Shown: positions 1 to 6,942, counted from the first letter of the stretch. The stretch: DNA of 9,012 nt from an uncultured Oscillospiraceae bacterium (GCA_934661715.1 CAKUJL010000044.1:1-9012); one strand, 5' to 3'. Notes: generated by a model not told the origin, from the sequence alone. Numbers and translations are program-made.

Positions 1-135
1 TTTCTGAATCGACTCCGGCGGATTTTCAACAGATTCTAACTGGTCAATGATTCTGCGCATTGCTGCTCTTGCAGCTTTGGTCACATCTTTATAGGCAATA
101 TCTTTCTGAACATAGATTATTGTGCGATAATAGGA
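1..135 (-). pseudogene. 5'-truncated reading frame of unknown function
   Basis: On the minus strand, 45 codons are open from 135 down to the window edge, just after an in-frame TAG at 136-138. The peptide begins SYYRTIIYVQKDIAYKDVTK and continues through a helix-like AARAAMRRIIDQLE segment. Its composition (Ile, Lys, Asp, Glu, Ala, few Cys or Trp) looks like real protein rather than a shadow. No convincing start codon with a ribosome binding site exists: the only candidates are an internal GTG and an internal ATG. It is therefore probably the remnant of a gene whose 5' end was lost, with its 3' part continuing beyond base 1. Base composition is far more AT-rich than the rest of the window. 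I do not recognise the family. A chance open frame cannot be excluded because it is short. Confidence 0.3.
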
Positions 136-246
136 CTAAATCAGAAAGACCTTGAAAATCAAGGCATTCTGGTAAACGTCAAACCACCCCGCGCATGGAC
201 AGGCATGAGACAATAGTACCATGCTGACAGCCGGAGGCGAGCGGAG

Positions 247-2297
247 ATGAGAGCGAATCTTTATCCAAAGCTGGCGTGGGACGGCATCCGGAAGAACAAA
301 CGCTTCTATCTTCCGTATCTTCTGACGTGCATCGGCATGGTGATGATGTGCTACATTCTGCGGTATCTCGCCTCCATGCCGAGCTTAAACGATATGCCGG
401 GCGGCAGCACGATGACGATGATCCTCGAGCTCGGCTTTCTGGTCGTCACGCTCTTTGCCGTGATTTTTCTGTTTTACACGAATTCGTTTCTGATGCGAAG
501 ACGGCAGAAGGAATTTGGCTTATATAATATGTTGGGCATGGGGAAAAAACATCTGGGGATGCTTCTTCTCTGGGAGACCGGCATTCTTTTTGTCCTGTCC
601 ATGGCCGGGGGACTTTTCCTCGGCATCCTGCTTTCCAAGCTGGCGGAGCTTTCGATGCTCATGCTGATGGGCGGGAAAGCAGGCTATACCCTGCGGCTCG
701 ACACGAAGGCGGCGTGCGATACGTGCGCCATGTTCCTTCCGATCTTCCTTCTGATTTTCGCGAAGGGACTGGTCCAGATCTGGCGCTCGAGCGCGGTCAG
801 CCTCTGTAAAAGCGAGACGGTCGGAGAAAAGCCGCCGAGAGCAAATTATGCGCTGGGGCTTGCCGGTGTCCTGATTCTGGCGGGCGCTTACTACATCGCG
901 CTGTCGATCGAAAGTCCGCTGGCGGCGCTGGCGTGGTTCTTTGTGGCGGTGTGCATGGTGATCGCTTCGACGTATCTGCTGTTTATCGCCGGGTCTGTCG
1001 CGCTGTGCAGGCTGCTGCAGAAAAACAGGCGGTATTACTATCAGCCCAACCATTTCGTTTCCGTTTCTTCGATGGTCTACCGCATGAAGCGAAACGGCGC
1101 GGGGCTTGCCTCCATCTGCATCCTCAGCACGATGGTGCTGGTGACGATGATGGGCGCGGGAAGCCTATACGAGGGAAAAGAGGACAGCTTGAGGGCGCGG
1201 TATCCGCGCGATTTTGCCGTGACGGCCGACTTCCTCACAGAAGGCGCGGACTTGCAGTACAGCGAGGACAAGGCGGCGGATTTTTACGCGCAGATGGACG
1301 AGGTTTTAGATCGCTTCGGTGCGCAGGCGCAGAATGTCGAGCGCATGGAGCGCACGGGCGTGCCGGGACTTTTGAAGGACGGCGAGCTGATTTTAAGCCC
1401 CGAGGCCGTAGACAGCGCCGACGCACGGACGACGGCGTATGTGACGCAGATCGACGGTTTTTCGCTCGACACCTACAACCGCTGCATGGGAACGAGCAAA
1501 ACGCTTGCGCCCGGCGAGGCGCTTGTGTGCAGCGTGCGCCGGAGGTTTGACGCGCCCGCCATCACGCTGGCAGACGGCACGGTTCTGACGGTCAAGGAGC
1601 AGCTTTCCGACATCATGGGAAGAGATCGGGCCACGGTGGGCATCACGCCCACGCTTTTTATCGTGACGGATGATATGAAAACCGTGATCGACAGCTTCAA
1701 CCGGGAGCTGGGCCGGGCGCACGCGTGCCGTCTGGAGGTGAGCTTCGGCTTTGACACCGAACTTTCCGAGCCGCAGCAGCTGGAGCTTCTCGAAGCGCTT
1801 CTTGCGCGGCTGCGGGAGCTCAATGAAAGCGGAAACGTTGGCTTTTACAGCTACAGCGCCTCGTGCAGAGCCGCAGAGCGCGACGAGTTCTACGGGACGT
1901 TCGGCGGAATTTTCTTCCTCGGCATCTTCCTGTCCGCTCTTTTCCTCGCGGCGACGGTTCTGATCATCTATTATAAGCAGGTGAAGGCTACGAGGACGAG
2001 GCGCGATTTTCCATCATGCGCAAGGTCGGCATGACGGCCGGCGATATCCGCAGGAGCATCAATTCGCAGATGCTGACGGTGTTCTTCCTGCCGCTTGTCA
2101 CGGCGGCCGTGCATACCGCGTTCGCGTTTCCGATGGTGCAGAAGCTGCTGGCGCTTTTCAATCTGCGCAACACGGGCCTTTCCGTGCTGGTCACAGGCAC
2201 CGCGATCGTTGTATTCGGCGTGTTTTACGGCGCCGTGTATAAGGTTACGTCGAATGCGTACTGCAGCATCGTCAGCGGGAAGCAGATGGTGGGATGA
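247..2297 (+). pseudogene. BceB/FtsX-type ABC transporter permease, frameshifted
   Basis: This encodes the membrane subunit of a BceAB-type exporter, a family known for sensing or removing cell-wall-active peptide antibiotics. The ATG at 247 follows GGAGG at 233-237. Visible features are predicted helices at about residues 20-42, 58-83, 105-131, 157-179, 201-219 and 226-253, then 284-305, a large extracytoplasmic domain (about 308-545) and three C-terminal helices. This is the 10-helix BceB plan. The cytoplasmic motif RRQKEFGLYNMLGMGKKH (residues 85-102) is typical of the family. The first frame is good up to CAG at 1978-1980 (residue 578, ending IIYYKQ). It then runs out of frame to a stop at 2032-2034. 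The family sequence resumes one frame over at GAA 1983 (EGYEDEARFSIMRKVGM). Family members usually read KQ-(I/V)-S-EGYED here, so a 4-base deletion is the simplest explanation; a 1-base deletion is the alternative. Repaired length is about 684 residues, normal for the family. No ATPase gene lies upstream. Confidence 0.85.
1983..2297 (+). pseudogene. C-terminal part of the BceB-type permease, displaced frame
   Basis: This is the 3' portion of the permease in the second frame, 104 codons from GAA 1983 to TGA 2295-2297. It opens with the conserved cytoplasmic segment EGYEDEARFSIMRKVGM and then carries the last two predicted helices, INSQMLTVFFLPLVTAAVH and VLVTGTAIVVFGVFYGAVY. An ATG at 2016 (MRKVGMTAGD) could be called as a start, but it lies inside the conserved segment and no Shine-Dalgarno sequence precedes it. 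I read it as a fragment of the gene at 247, not an independent small protein. Confidence 0.8.
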
Positions 2298-2339
2298 GAG
2301 CCGCGCTAAGCTGCGGAAAATTTCACAGGAACAGCATCC

Positions 2340-2369
2340 GAAGGCTGGTATTTCCGGCCTTCAATTTTT
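2340..2369 (+). terminator. rho-independent terminator after the permease
   Basis: A 9-bp stem, GAAGGCTGG at 2340-2348 with CCGGCCTTC at 2354-2362, closes a TATTT loop; one pair is T-G wobble. AA and five T residues follow (2365-2369). It sits 43 bases after the permease stop and before the next promoter, so it separates the permease transcript from the TetR-led unit. Confidence 0.85.
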
Positions 2370-2393
2370 ATGAAACAATTTGAAAGGTTTCTC

Positions 2394-2422
2394 TTGACAA
2401 GTTACCAATCGGTCATTATACT
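2394..2422 (+). promoter_or_regulatory. sigma-A promoter of the tetR-led operon
   Basis: TTGACA at 2394-2399 is a perfect -35 box. TATACT at 2417-2422 is a 5-of-6 match to the -10 box. The spacer is exactly 17 bases. The expected start of transcription is near 2429-2430, leaving a leader of about 30 bases before the ATG at 2461. It is the strongest promoter in the window and the only clear one for the genes from 2461 to 6693. Confidence 0.85.
2401..2416 (+). promoter_or_regulatory. candidate TetR operator, upstream copy
   Basis: GTTACCAATCGGTCAT lies in the spacer between the -35 and -10 boxes. Its core ACC-AATC-GGT is an inverted repeat of the kind bound by many TetR-family repressors. A second, better copy starts exactly 25 bases downstream. 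A protein bound here would block RNA polymerase, which fits autoregulation by the adjacent regulator (inference). Confidence 0.6.
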
Positions 2423-2425
2423 GTG

Positions 2426-2441
2426 GTTACCGAACGGTTAC
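2426..2441 (+). promoter_or_regulatory. candidate TetR operator, downstream copy
   Basis: GTTACCGAACGGTTAC is a near-palindrome covering the expected transcription start. It shares GTTACC and CGGT with the copy at 2401, in the same orientation. The ACCG-AA-CGGT core resembles published TetR-family operators in Bacillota. Two sites straddling the -10 box suggest tight repression, possibly by two bound dimers. Confidence 0.65.
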
Positions 2442-2460
2442 TTCTATTTTGGAGGGTTTT

Positions 2461-3090
2461 ATGGCGGCTGACACGAAGGAGCGGATTCTGGACGCGGCGC
2501 TGGCGCTTTTTGCGCAGAACGGCTATCCGGGCACATCGATGCGCGACATTGCCTCGACGCTCGGCATCACGAAGGCGGCGCTTTACAAGCACTACACGGG
2601 AAAGCAGGAGATCCTCGACAGCATTGTCGAGCGGATGAACCAGATGGACTATGAACGCGCGGAGGAATACGAAATGCCGGAGATGCAGCCGGACGGGTTT
2701 GCGGAGGCGTATATGAAAACGCCGGTCGAAAAGATCCGCGCCTACAGCCTCGCGCAGTTCGACCACTGGACAAAAGAGCCGTTTTCCGCGAATTTCCGGA
2801 AGCTTCTGACGCTCGAACAGTACCGAGACGAAAGACTTGCGCAGCTGCACCGCGACTATCTCGCAGGCGGGCCGCTGGAGTACATGGCGGCGATCTTCCG
2901 GAAGCTGACGGACACGGACGAGGAGGCGACGCAGCTGGCGCTGGAGTTTTACGGGCCGATGTATCTTCTTTACAGCGTCTATGACGGCGCGGTGGACAAG
3001 GACGGCGTCTGCCCGATGCTGGAGGCGCACATCGACCGGTTCATCGCGAAAATCGAGTCCGGGTACAAGCGCGTGGGAACAAAGCGGTGA
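2461..3090 (+). CDS. TetR/AcrR-family transcriptional regulator
   Basis: This is a DNA-binding repressor that probably controls its own operon and responds to a small-molecule ligand. The 209-residue protein has a classic TetR_N domain at residues 4-52: KERILDAALALFAQNGYPG, then a helix-turn-helix at 26-45 ending GITKAALYKHY. The rest is a helical ligand-binding domain of the usual length, with aromatic residues (Y150-Y160 region: FYGPMYLLYSVYDG) that may line a pocket. I chose ATG 2461 because GGAGGG lies at 2451-2456. An upstream in-frame TTG at 2449 overlaps that Shine-Dalgarno sequence and is not a credible start. The gene heads a same-strand run with no obvious terminator before the next gene 72 bases on. 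The two operator-like repeats in its promoter suggest autorepression (inference). The ligand is unknown; the neighbouring acetyltransferases and esterase hint at a drug-like inducer. Confidence 0.9.
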   Translation: MAADTKERILDAALALFAQNGYPGTSMRDIASTLGITKAALYKHYTGKQEILDSIVERMNQMDYERAEEYEMPEMQPDGFAEAYMKTPVEKIRAYSLAQFDHWTKEPFSANFRKLLTLEQYRDERLAQLHRDYLAGGPLEYMAAIFRKLTDTDEEATQLALEFYGPMYLLYSVYDGAVDKDGVCPMLEAHIDRFIAKIESGYKRVGTKR

Positions 3091-3162
3091 GCGCTTCGTC
3101 GGAAGAGACGGCAGCTCCGGCTTGGCGGCGCGGACCGGATTGGTTTTGAAAAGAGGGTATTT

Positions 3163-3675
3163 ATGAAAGCAATTGTTTACACCACAAACACTGGCAGCAC
3201 AAAGCGCTATGCGCAGCTGCTGGGAAACGAGACGGGGCTTCCGGTCTACGCGCTTGGAGAAGCGGAGAAAACGCTTTCGCCGGGCGCGAAGATCTTTTAT
3301 CTCGGCTGGATTCAGGCAGGCGCAGTGCAGGGCTATCGCGCGGCGGGACGCTATCAGATCGAGGCCGTGTGCGCCGTCGGCATGGGAAGAACGGGCACGC
3401 AGGAAGCGCTCGTGCGGCAGAAGACGGGCATTCCAGAGGAAACGCCGCTTTTCACGCTGCAAGGCAATTTCGACGTGAAAAAGCTGCGCGGCCTGTACCG
3501 GCTGATGATGGCCGTGATGGTCAAAACGGCAGGAAAGGCCCTTTCCGAAAAGGAAAACCGCACGCAAGACGAGGAGGATATGCTCGATATGATGCTCCAT
3601 GGCGGCGAGCACGTGAAGCCCCAAAACCTGAGCGCCGTTCTCAGCTGGTACAAAACGCAGGAGGCACACGCATGA
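3163..3675 (+). CDS. flavodoxin-like FMN-binding protein
   Basis: This is a 170-residue protein of the flavodoxin/HemG-like fold (Flavodoxin_5 type), expected to be a cytoplasmic FMN-binding electron carrier or reductase. [20 protein letters not shown] shows the first beta strand and the phosphate-binding loop TNTGSTK (residues 8-14). A second strand and loop, [10 protein letters not shown] (44-53), and VCAVGMG (69-75) match the positions of the other flavin-contacting loops. The C-terminal part (about 110-165) is helical and charged. The start has AGAGGG upstream. The stop overlaps the next gene as ATGA, so translation of the membrane protein at 3672 is probably coupled to it. The redox partner and substrate cannot be told from sequence. 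Confidence 0.82.
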   Translation: MKAIVYTTNTGSTKRYAQLLGNETGLPVYALGEAEKTLSPGAKIFYLGWIQAGAVQGYRAAGRYQIEAVCAVGMGRTGTQEALVRQKTGIPEETPLFTLQGNFDVKKLRGLYRLMMAVMVKTAGKALSEKENRTQDEEDMLDMMLHGGEHVKPQNLSAVLSWYKTQEAHA

Positions 3676-4088
3676 AGCTCTATTTTGGAAATGCCGTTAC
3701 GACGGCGACGACGGTGATGATTCTGGCCCTGCTGGGCTTTATCAGTTATTCCGCGGCCAACCGGGCACAGATCGCCTTCTGGGGAAGACGGAGTCTGGCG
3801 GTGCTGGTCTTCGGCCTCGTGATCTGCTGCTTCGCCGCGGCGAGAGACGGGCTGGACAAAACCATTCAGCACGCCATCGACGGCAGCTGCGCACCGGGGC
3901 TGTTTCCGCTCGTGAGCGTGCCGACCATCGTCGGCTGCATCGGCGCATTTTTGATCCTGCTTGCTGCCATCGCAACGCCGATTGCAAAAACGCAGAAGGC
4001 GCGGGAGGTCTGGTTTTACGTCATGTCCGGCGGCGCGGTTTTGAAGATCGTGACGATGGAGATCGCGCGGATTGTTCTGCGCGGTTAA
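3672..4088 (+). CDS. small four-helix membrane protein, unknown function
   Basis: This is a 138-residue integral membrane protein with predicted helices at about residues 11-29, 40-58, 77-106 and 113-136. The start ATG overlaps the flavodoxin stop (ATGA) and follows AGGAGG at 3659-3664. Longer upstream extensions of this frame run through the flavodoxin gene and are spurious. The loop between helices 2 and 3 ([17 protein letters not shown]) and the one between helices 3 and 4 (AKTQKAREV) are hydrophilic. I see no conserved heme-ligand His pattern, no Walker motif and no transporter signature. Its tight coupling to a flavodoxin-like gene suggests the two proteins work together, perhaps as a membrane anchor or redox partner, but that is speculation. 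Confidence 0.75.
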   Translation: MKLYFGNAVTTATTVMILALLGFISYSAANRAQIAFWGRRSLAVLVFGLVICCFAAARDGLDKTIQHAIDGSCAPGLFPLVSVPTIVGCIGAFLILLAAIATPIAKTQKAREVWFYVMSGGAVLKIVTMEIARIVLRG

Positions 4089-4120
4089 GCGCGGCTTATC
4101 AGGAAAAGGAGGAGGAGGCT

Positions 4121-4750
4121 ATGCACCAAAAGGTCTATCCCCGCACGGGGGACACGCAGATTGTCTATCTGCAAAGTGTGATCACAAAGCCCAACATCGA
4201 GGTGGGGGACTATACCATTTACAACGACTTTGTCCATGACCCGCGGGATTTTGAGCGCAATAACGTGCTCTATCACTATCCGGTCAATGGCGACAAATTG
4301 ATAATCGGCAAATTCTGCTCCATCGCCTGCGGGGCAAAATTCCTGTTTACGAGCGGGAACCACGCGATGCGGTCGCTCTCTACCTACACGTTCCCCCTTT
4401 TCTTCGAGGAATGGGGCCTTGACGCGAAGAATATTCGAAGCGCGTGGGACAACAAGGGCGACATCGTCATCGGAAACGACGTGTGGATCGGTTACGAGGC
4501 GGTCATCATGTCCGGCGTCAGGATCGGAGACGGCGCGATCATCGGCACCAGAGCCGTTGTCACAAAGGACGTCGAGCCCTACACCATCGTCGGCGGCGTT
4601 CCGGCCAAGCCCATCCGCAAGCGCTTTGACGGCGAGACGATCAAGGCCCTCGAGGCGCTTCGCTGGTGGGACTGGGAGTTTGATGAAATTCAGAAAAAGC
4701 TCCCCGCCATTCAGTCCGGCGATCTTGCGCAGTTGGTGAAGCCGCTATGA
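4121..4750 (+). CDS. Vat/CatB-type xenobiotic O-acetyltransferase
   Basis: This is a left-handed beta-helix acetyltransferase that moves an acetyl group from acetyl-CoA to a hydroxyl. Known members with this architecture include the streptogramin A acetyltransferases (Vat) and CatB chloramphenicol acetyltransferases. The 209 residues equal the length of VatD as I recall it. Visible family segments are [20 protein letters not shown] (49-68), the catalytic His region TSGNHAM with H81, and hexapeptide repeats in [20 protein letters not shown] and [17 protein letters not shown]. The C-terminal signature is [14 protein letters not shown], then RWWDW. The start has a strong purine-rich GGAGGAGGAGG upstream. 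The last bases overlap the next gene as ATGA. Many chromosomal relatives have unknown acceptors, so streptogramin resistance is possible but not shown; a sugar or other hydroxyl acceptor is the main alternative. Confidence 0.88.
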   Translation: MHQKVYPRTGDTQIVYLQSVITKPNIEVGDYTIYNDFVHDPRDFERNNVLYHYPVNGDKLIIGKFCSIACGAKFLFTSGNHAMRSLSTYTFPLFFEEWGLDAKNIRSAWDNKGDIVIGNDVWIGYEAVIMSGVRIGDGAIIGTRAVVTKDVEPYTIVGGVPAKPIRKRFDGETIKALEALRWWDWEFDEIQKKLPAIQSGDLAQLVKPL

Positions 4751-5388
4751 AGCCTGTCATTATGGACCCGCAGAAGACGAGCCGCGCAGAGGCGTTCAAG
4801 CTCTGGATGGACGCGCCGAACCCGATGGTGACGTTTTTCAAGACGCTCAACGTCACGCCGATTGTAAGATTGCGCCAAAAAACAGGGCTGAAATTCAACA
4901 TGCTCCTGTGCTGGTGCATCGGAAAAGCGGCCAGCGAGATCAAAGAATTTTATACGCTTCCGGTCGGGCGCGAGCTCGTACAATATGACAGCCTCGCGGT
5001 CAACACCATCGTCAAAAACAAAACCGGCGAGGTCAGCTCCTGCGATGTGCCGTTTTCAAACAGCCTCGCGCAGTTCAGCGCCGACTACCTGCGTCTGACG
5101 CGGAGCGTCGCGGAAACTTGCGAAAACCACGACCTGCCGGACAGCATGGTCATCGGCACCTCCGCAATTGTGGACACCGAGATCGACGGCGCGGTGGGCA
5201 TGAACAGCGGCATTTTCAATAACCCGTTTATCATCTGGGGCAAGTACCGCAAAGGGCTTTTCCGAACGACGCTGACGCTGTCTTTTCAGTTCCACCACAC
5301 CCAGATGGACGGGGCCCACGCGGGCCGGTTTTTGCAGAACTTGCAGGAGACGATATTGGAAATCCAAAAATACGGACAAATTCCATAA
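4747..5388 (+). CDS. chloramphenicol acetyltransferase-like (CatA-type) protein
   Basis: This is a 213-residue member of the CAT superfamily; the classical trimeric enzymes inactivate chloramphenicol by 3-O-acetylation. The diagnostic active-site motif is present as [14 protein letters not shown], with the general-base His at H184 and the structural Asp at D188 spaced as in CAT (HHxxxDG). Length matches the family. The region before the active site ([13 protein letters not shown]) differs from the sequence usual in classical CATs, so this is a divergent member and its acceptor may not be chloramphenicol. Its ATG overlaps the stop of the Vat-like gene (ATGA), which implies coupled translation and perhaps a common role. 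N-terminal residues [20 protein letters not shown] are soluble; no signal peptide is seen. Confidence 0.85.
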   Translation: MKPVIMDPQKTSRAEAFKLWMDAPNPMVTFFKTLNVTPIVRLRQKTGLKFNMLLCWCIGKAASEIKEFYTLPVGRELVQYDSLAVNTIVKNKTGEVSSCDVPFSNSLAQFSADYLRLTRSVAETCENHDLPDSMVIGTSAIVDTEIDGAVGMNSGIFNNPFIIWGKYRKGLFRTTLTLSFQFHHTQMDGAHAGRFLQNLQETILEIQKYGQIP

Positions 5389-5395
5389 AGGAGGT
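5388..5395 (+). other. strong Shine-Dalgarno site without a start codon in reach
   Basis: AAGGAGGT follows directly on the CAT-like stop codon (TAA 5386-5388). No ATG, GTG or TTG lies 5-12 bases downstream. The next gene starts at 5430, about 35 bases away, with only a weak AAAGG of its own. It may be a leftover from a lost start codon or a small deletion. Confidence 0.4.
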
Positions 5396-5429
5396 ACGAA
5401 AGCGTCTTCTATCAGAAAGGCGAAGAACC

Positions 5430-6693
5430 ATGCAAAAACGAAAAAGACATACAGGCTGGATCGCTGCGCTGTGTATCGCGGTGGTCATCGCGGCCATCGC
5501 GGGCGTCTACTGCCGCTTCGGCGGATTTGGGACGGGCGGCTGCGCGGACACGGAGGAATTTTCAAAATACGCCGTCTCCGTTTCCGAGCTGACCGTTCCC
5601 GATGAAGCGCAGATCATCGCGCTGGGCGAGGCGACGCACGGAAACAGGGAATTTCAGCAGCTGCGGCTCGATGTACTGAAGGTTCAAGCTGAGAAATACG
5701 GCGTGCGGGCCTTTGCGCTGGAGGCAGATTCCGGCGCCTGCGAGGCGATCAACCGGTACATTCACGGCGAAGCAGGCACGGCCGCGGAGGCCCTCTCCGC
5801 CACCGGCTTTGCCATCTATCGCACCGAAGAAATGGAACGCCTGATAGACTGGATGCGCGAGTACAACGCGTCCGCTGCGCAGGGAGAAGACCTTCGCTTC
5901 TACGGCTTCGACATGCAGCAGCGTGCGTACAGCTTCCAATATCTGCTCGAGGCGCTGAAAAAGGCGAACATCGACACCGCGGATTTTGAAAGAATGTGGA
6001 ACAGCGAGACGAACACCTACGCAGACGGCTATAGCGCCGGACAGCGCACAGAGATCATTGCCGCAGCCCAAAGAGCAGCTGCCGCCGGACGATGCGCAGG
6101 CGATTCATTTCGCGGACATTCTGCTTCAGAATCTCGAGCTTGGGAAAACCATCGACGATCCCGGCGAACTGAACGCGCAGCGCGACCGGATGATGGCGGA
6201 AAACACGCTGTGGATCTTACAGCAGGAGCAGGCTCGCGGAAACAGCCGCATCCTGATCTCCGGGCACAACAACCATATCATGCGCTGTCAGAATGCCGGA
6301 ACGCTGGTGCTCGGCAGCCTGCTTGCCAAAGAACTGGGAAGCGGCTATTATGCCATCGGGACGGATTTCTATAAATCCGTCTGCAATCTCCCGAAACCGT
6401 ATACCGGCGAGCGCATCACCCACACCTTTTACTCCCACGACCCGCTGGCCAAGGCATCGAAGAAATGCGGCTTTGCTGTCAGCTATTTGGATTTTTCCAA
6501 AGTGCCGGAAGACTCGGCACTTACGCAGTATCTCGCAGGCAGCATCCCAATGGGCTCTCTGGGCGAGGCCTACAGCGTCCTGATGAACTTTGTTCCGAGA
6601 AGCTATCGCGTGCAGCGCACGCCACAGGATACCTATGATGCCATGATTTTTGTTGCGAACGCGACACCGATCGAAATCAAACCTGAAAAATAA
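5430..6693 (+). pseudogene. erythromycin esterase family protein, frameshifted
   Basis: Family members of the Ere type hydrolyse the macrolactone ring of erythromycin-like drugs; many relatives have no known substrate. The N-terminal part begins with a membrane anchor or signal (about residues 9-28, WIAALCIAVVIAAIAGVY). It then shows the family core: IIALGEATHGNREFQQLR (62-79) with E67 and H70 at the catalytic positions, and FALEADSGACEAINRYIHG (95-113). This frame is good to about 6060 (GQRTEIIAA), then reads unrelated sequence to a stop at 6372-6374. The family sequence continues one base over, from about 6067 (KEQLPPDDAQAIHFADILLQ) through the conserved SGHNNHI (His codon at 6265-6267) to TAA 6691-6693. 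The change equals one extra base or two missing, near GCCCAAAG at 6063-6073. Repaired length is about 420 residues, normal for the family. If the break is real, the product lacks the second half of the active site. Confidence 0.82.
6063..6693 (+). pseudogene. C-terminal half of the erythromycin esterase family gene
   Basis: This is the displaced 3' part of the gene at 5430. Family-like sequence begins around KEQLPPDDAQ and includes IHFADILLQNLELGK, the RDRMMAENTLWI segment, LISGHNNHIM with the conserved His residues, and GTDFYKSV. An ATG at 5986 opens this frame, but the residues up to about 6060 (arginine- and threonine-rich) are a shadow of the first frame, so I do not accept it as a true start. 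Confidence 0.75.
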
Positions 6694-6705
6694 CTACTTA
6701 TCAAT

Positions 6706-6770
6706 AAGGAGAACTTTTTGAAACTTACTTCATTATCACTGGAGCGTGTGGCCTGACCGGGAGGTCTGGC
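6706..6770 (+). pseudogene. relic of the start of an NAD(P)-binding SDR-like gene
   Basis: AAGGAG (6706-6711) precedes a TTG at 6718, which as it stands gives only a 12-codon peptide (start-KLTSLSLERVA-stop). Reading one base over from 6720 gives ETYFIITGACGLTGRSG, which has a hydrophobic strand followed by TGxxGxxG. That is the nucleotide-binding signature of extended and NmrA-like short-chain dehydrogenases. Restoring one A in the AAA after the TTG would give (TTG) KTYFIITGACGLTGR directly behind the ribosome binding site. The sequence after about 6770 no longer resembles the family, so only about 20 codons of the gene remain. An alternative is a genuine 12-residue leader peptide. Evidence rests on one short motif. 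Confidence 0.4.
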
Positions 6771-6832
6771 TTGGGGTGTCTTCTTCCAACTGTCAACGCA
6801 CCCGGACAGCGGGCCTTTTCGCGCAGGGCCGC

Positions 6833-6878
6833 GCCATTTTCCCTTGAAATACACAAAGTATTCCCGCGGAAAAATGGC
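6833..6878. repeat. interrupted inverted repeat (hairpin)
   Basis: GCCATTTTCC at 6833-6842 pairs with GGAAAAATGGC at 6868-6878, leaving one A bulged. Inside it, AATAC pairs with GTATT around an ACAAA loop. The two stems are separated by internal mismatches. No T-run follows on the + strand, so it does not look like a simple terminator. It could be a dispersed repeat element or a folded leader. Confidence 0.45.
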
Positions 6879-6913
6879 TTGCCCAGCACGAAAATTCCTC
6901 GCTGCCGGTCACA

Positions 6914-6942
6914 TTGCCAGTTGAAAGAACACACCCTTTACA
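6914..6942 (+). promoter_or_regulatory. weak candidate promoter for the RNHCP gene
   Basis: TTGCCA (6914-6919, 5 of 6 matches to the -35 box) is followed after 17 bases by TTTACA (6937-6942, 3 of 6 matches to the -10 box). It would start a transcript about 40 bases before the ATG at 6989. The poor -10 box keeps this tentative. Confidence 0.3.

Noticed and set aside
933..1550. A 205-codon + strand frame inside the permease
   Set aside because: It overlaps well-supported transmembrane and extracytoplasmic coding sequence, and its product is Arg/Gly/His-rich without a fold.
2449..2460. A TTG start giving the TetR protein four more residues
   Set aside because: The TTG overlaps the GGAGGG ribosome binding site; ATG 2461 has correct spacing to it and gives the usual TetR N-terminus.
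2416..3669. A 417-codon open frame on the minus strand, antisense to tetR and the flavodoxin-like gene
   Set aside because: Its product is rich in Arg, His and Leu without any domain, and it has no ribosome binding site. The + strand genes under it are clear family members. Long antisense frames are expected in GC-rich coding DNA.
3369..3671. An N-terminal extension of the four-helix membrane protein through the flavodoxin gene
   Set aside because: The extension is an out-of-frame reading of the flavodoxin gene; ATG 3672 has AGGAGG upstream and the typical ATGA overlap.
4747..5388. Calling the CAT-like gene a classical chloramphenicol resistance gene (cat)
   Set aside because: Only the active-site motif is strictly conserved; other regions diverge from classical CATs, so the substrate is left open.
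6060..6080. Programmed ribosomal frameshifting in the esterase-family gene
   Set aside because: The shift is in the +1 sense. The CCCAAAG run is not in the zero frame needed for -1 slippage, and no stimulating hairpin or in-frame stop lies at the site.
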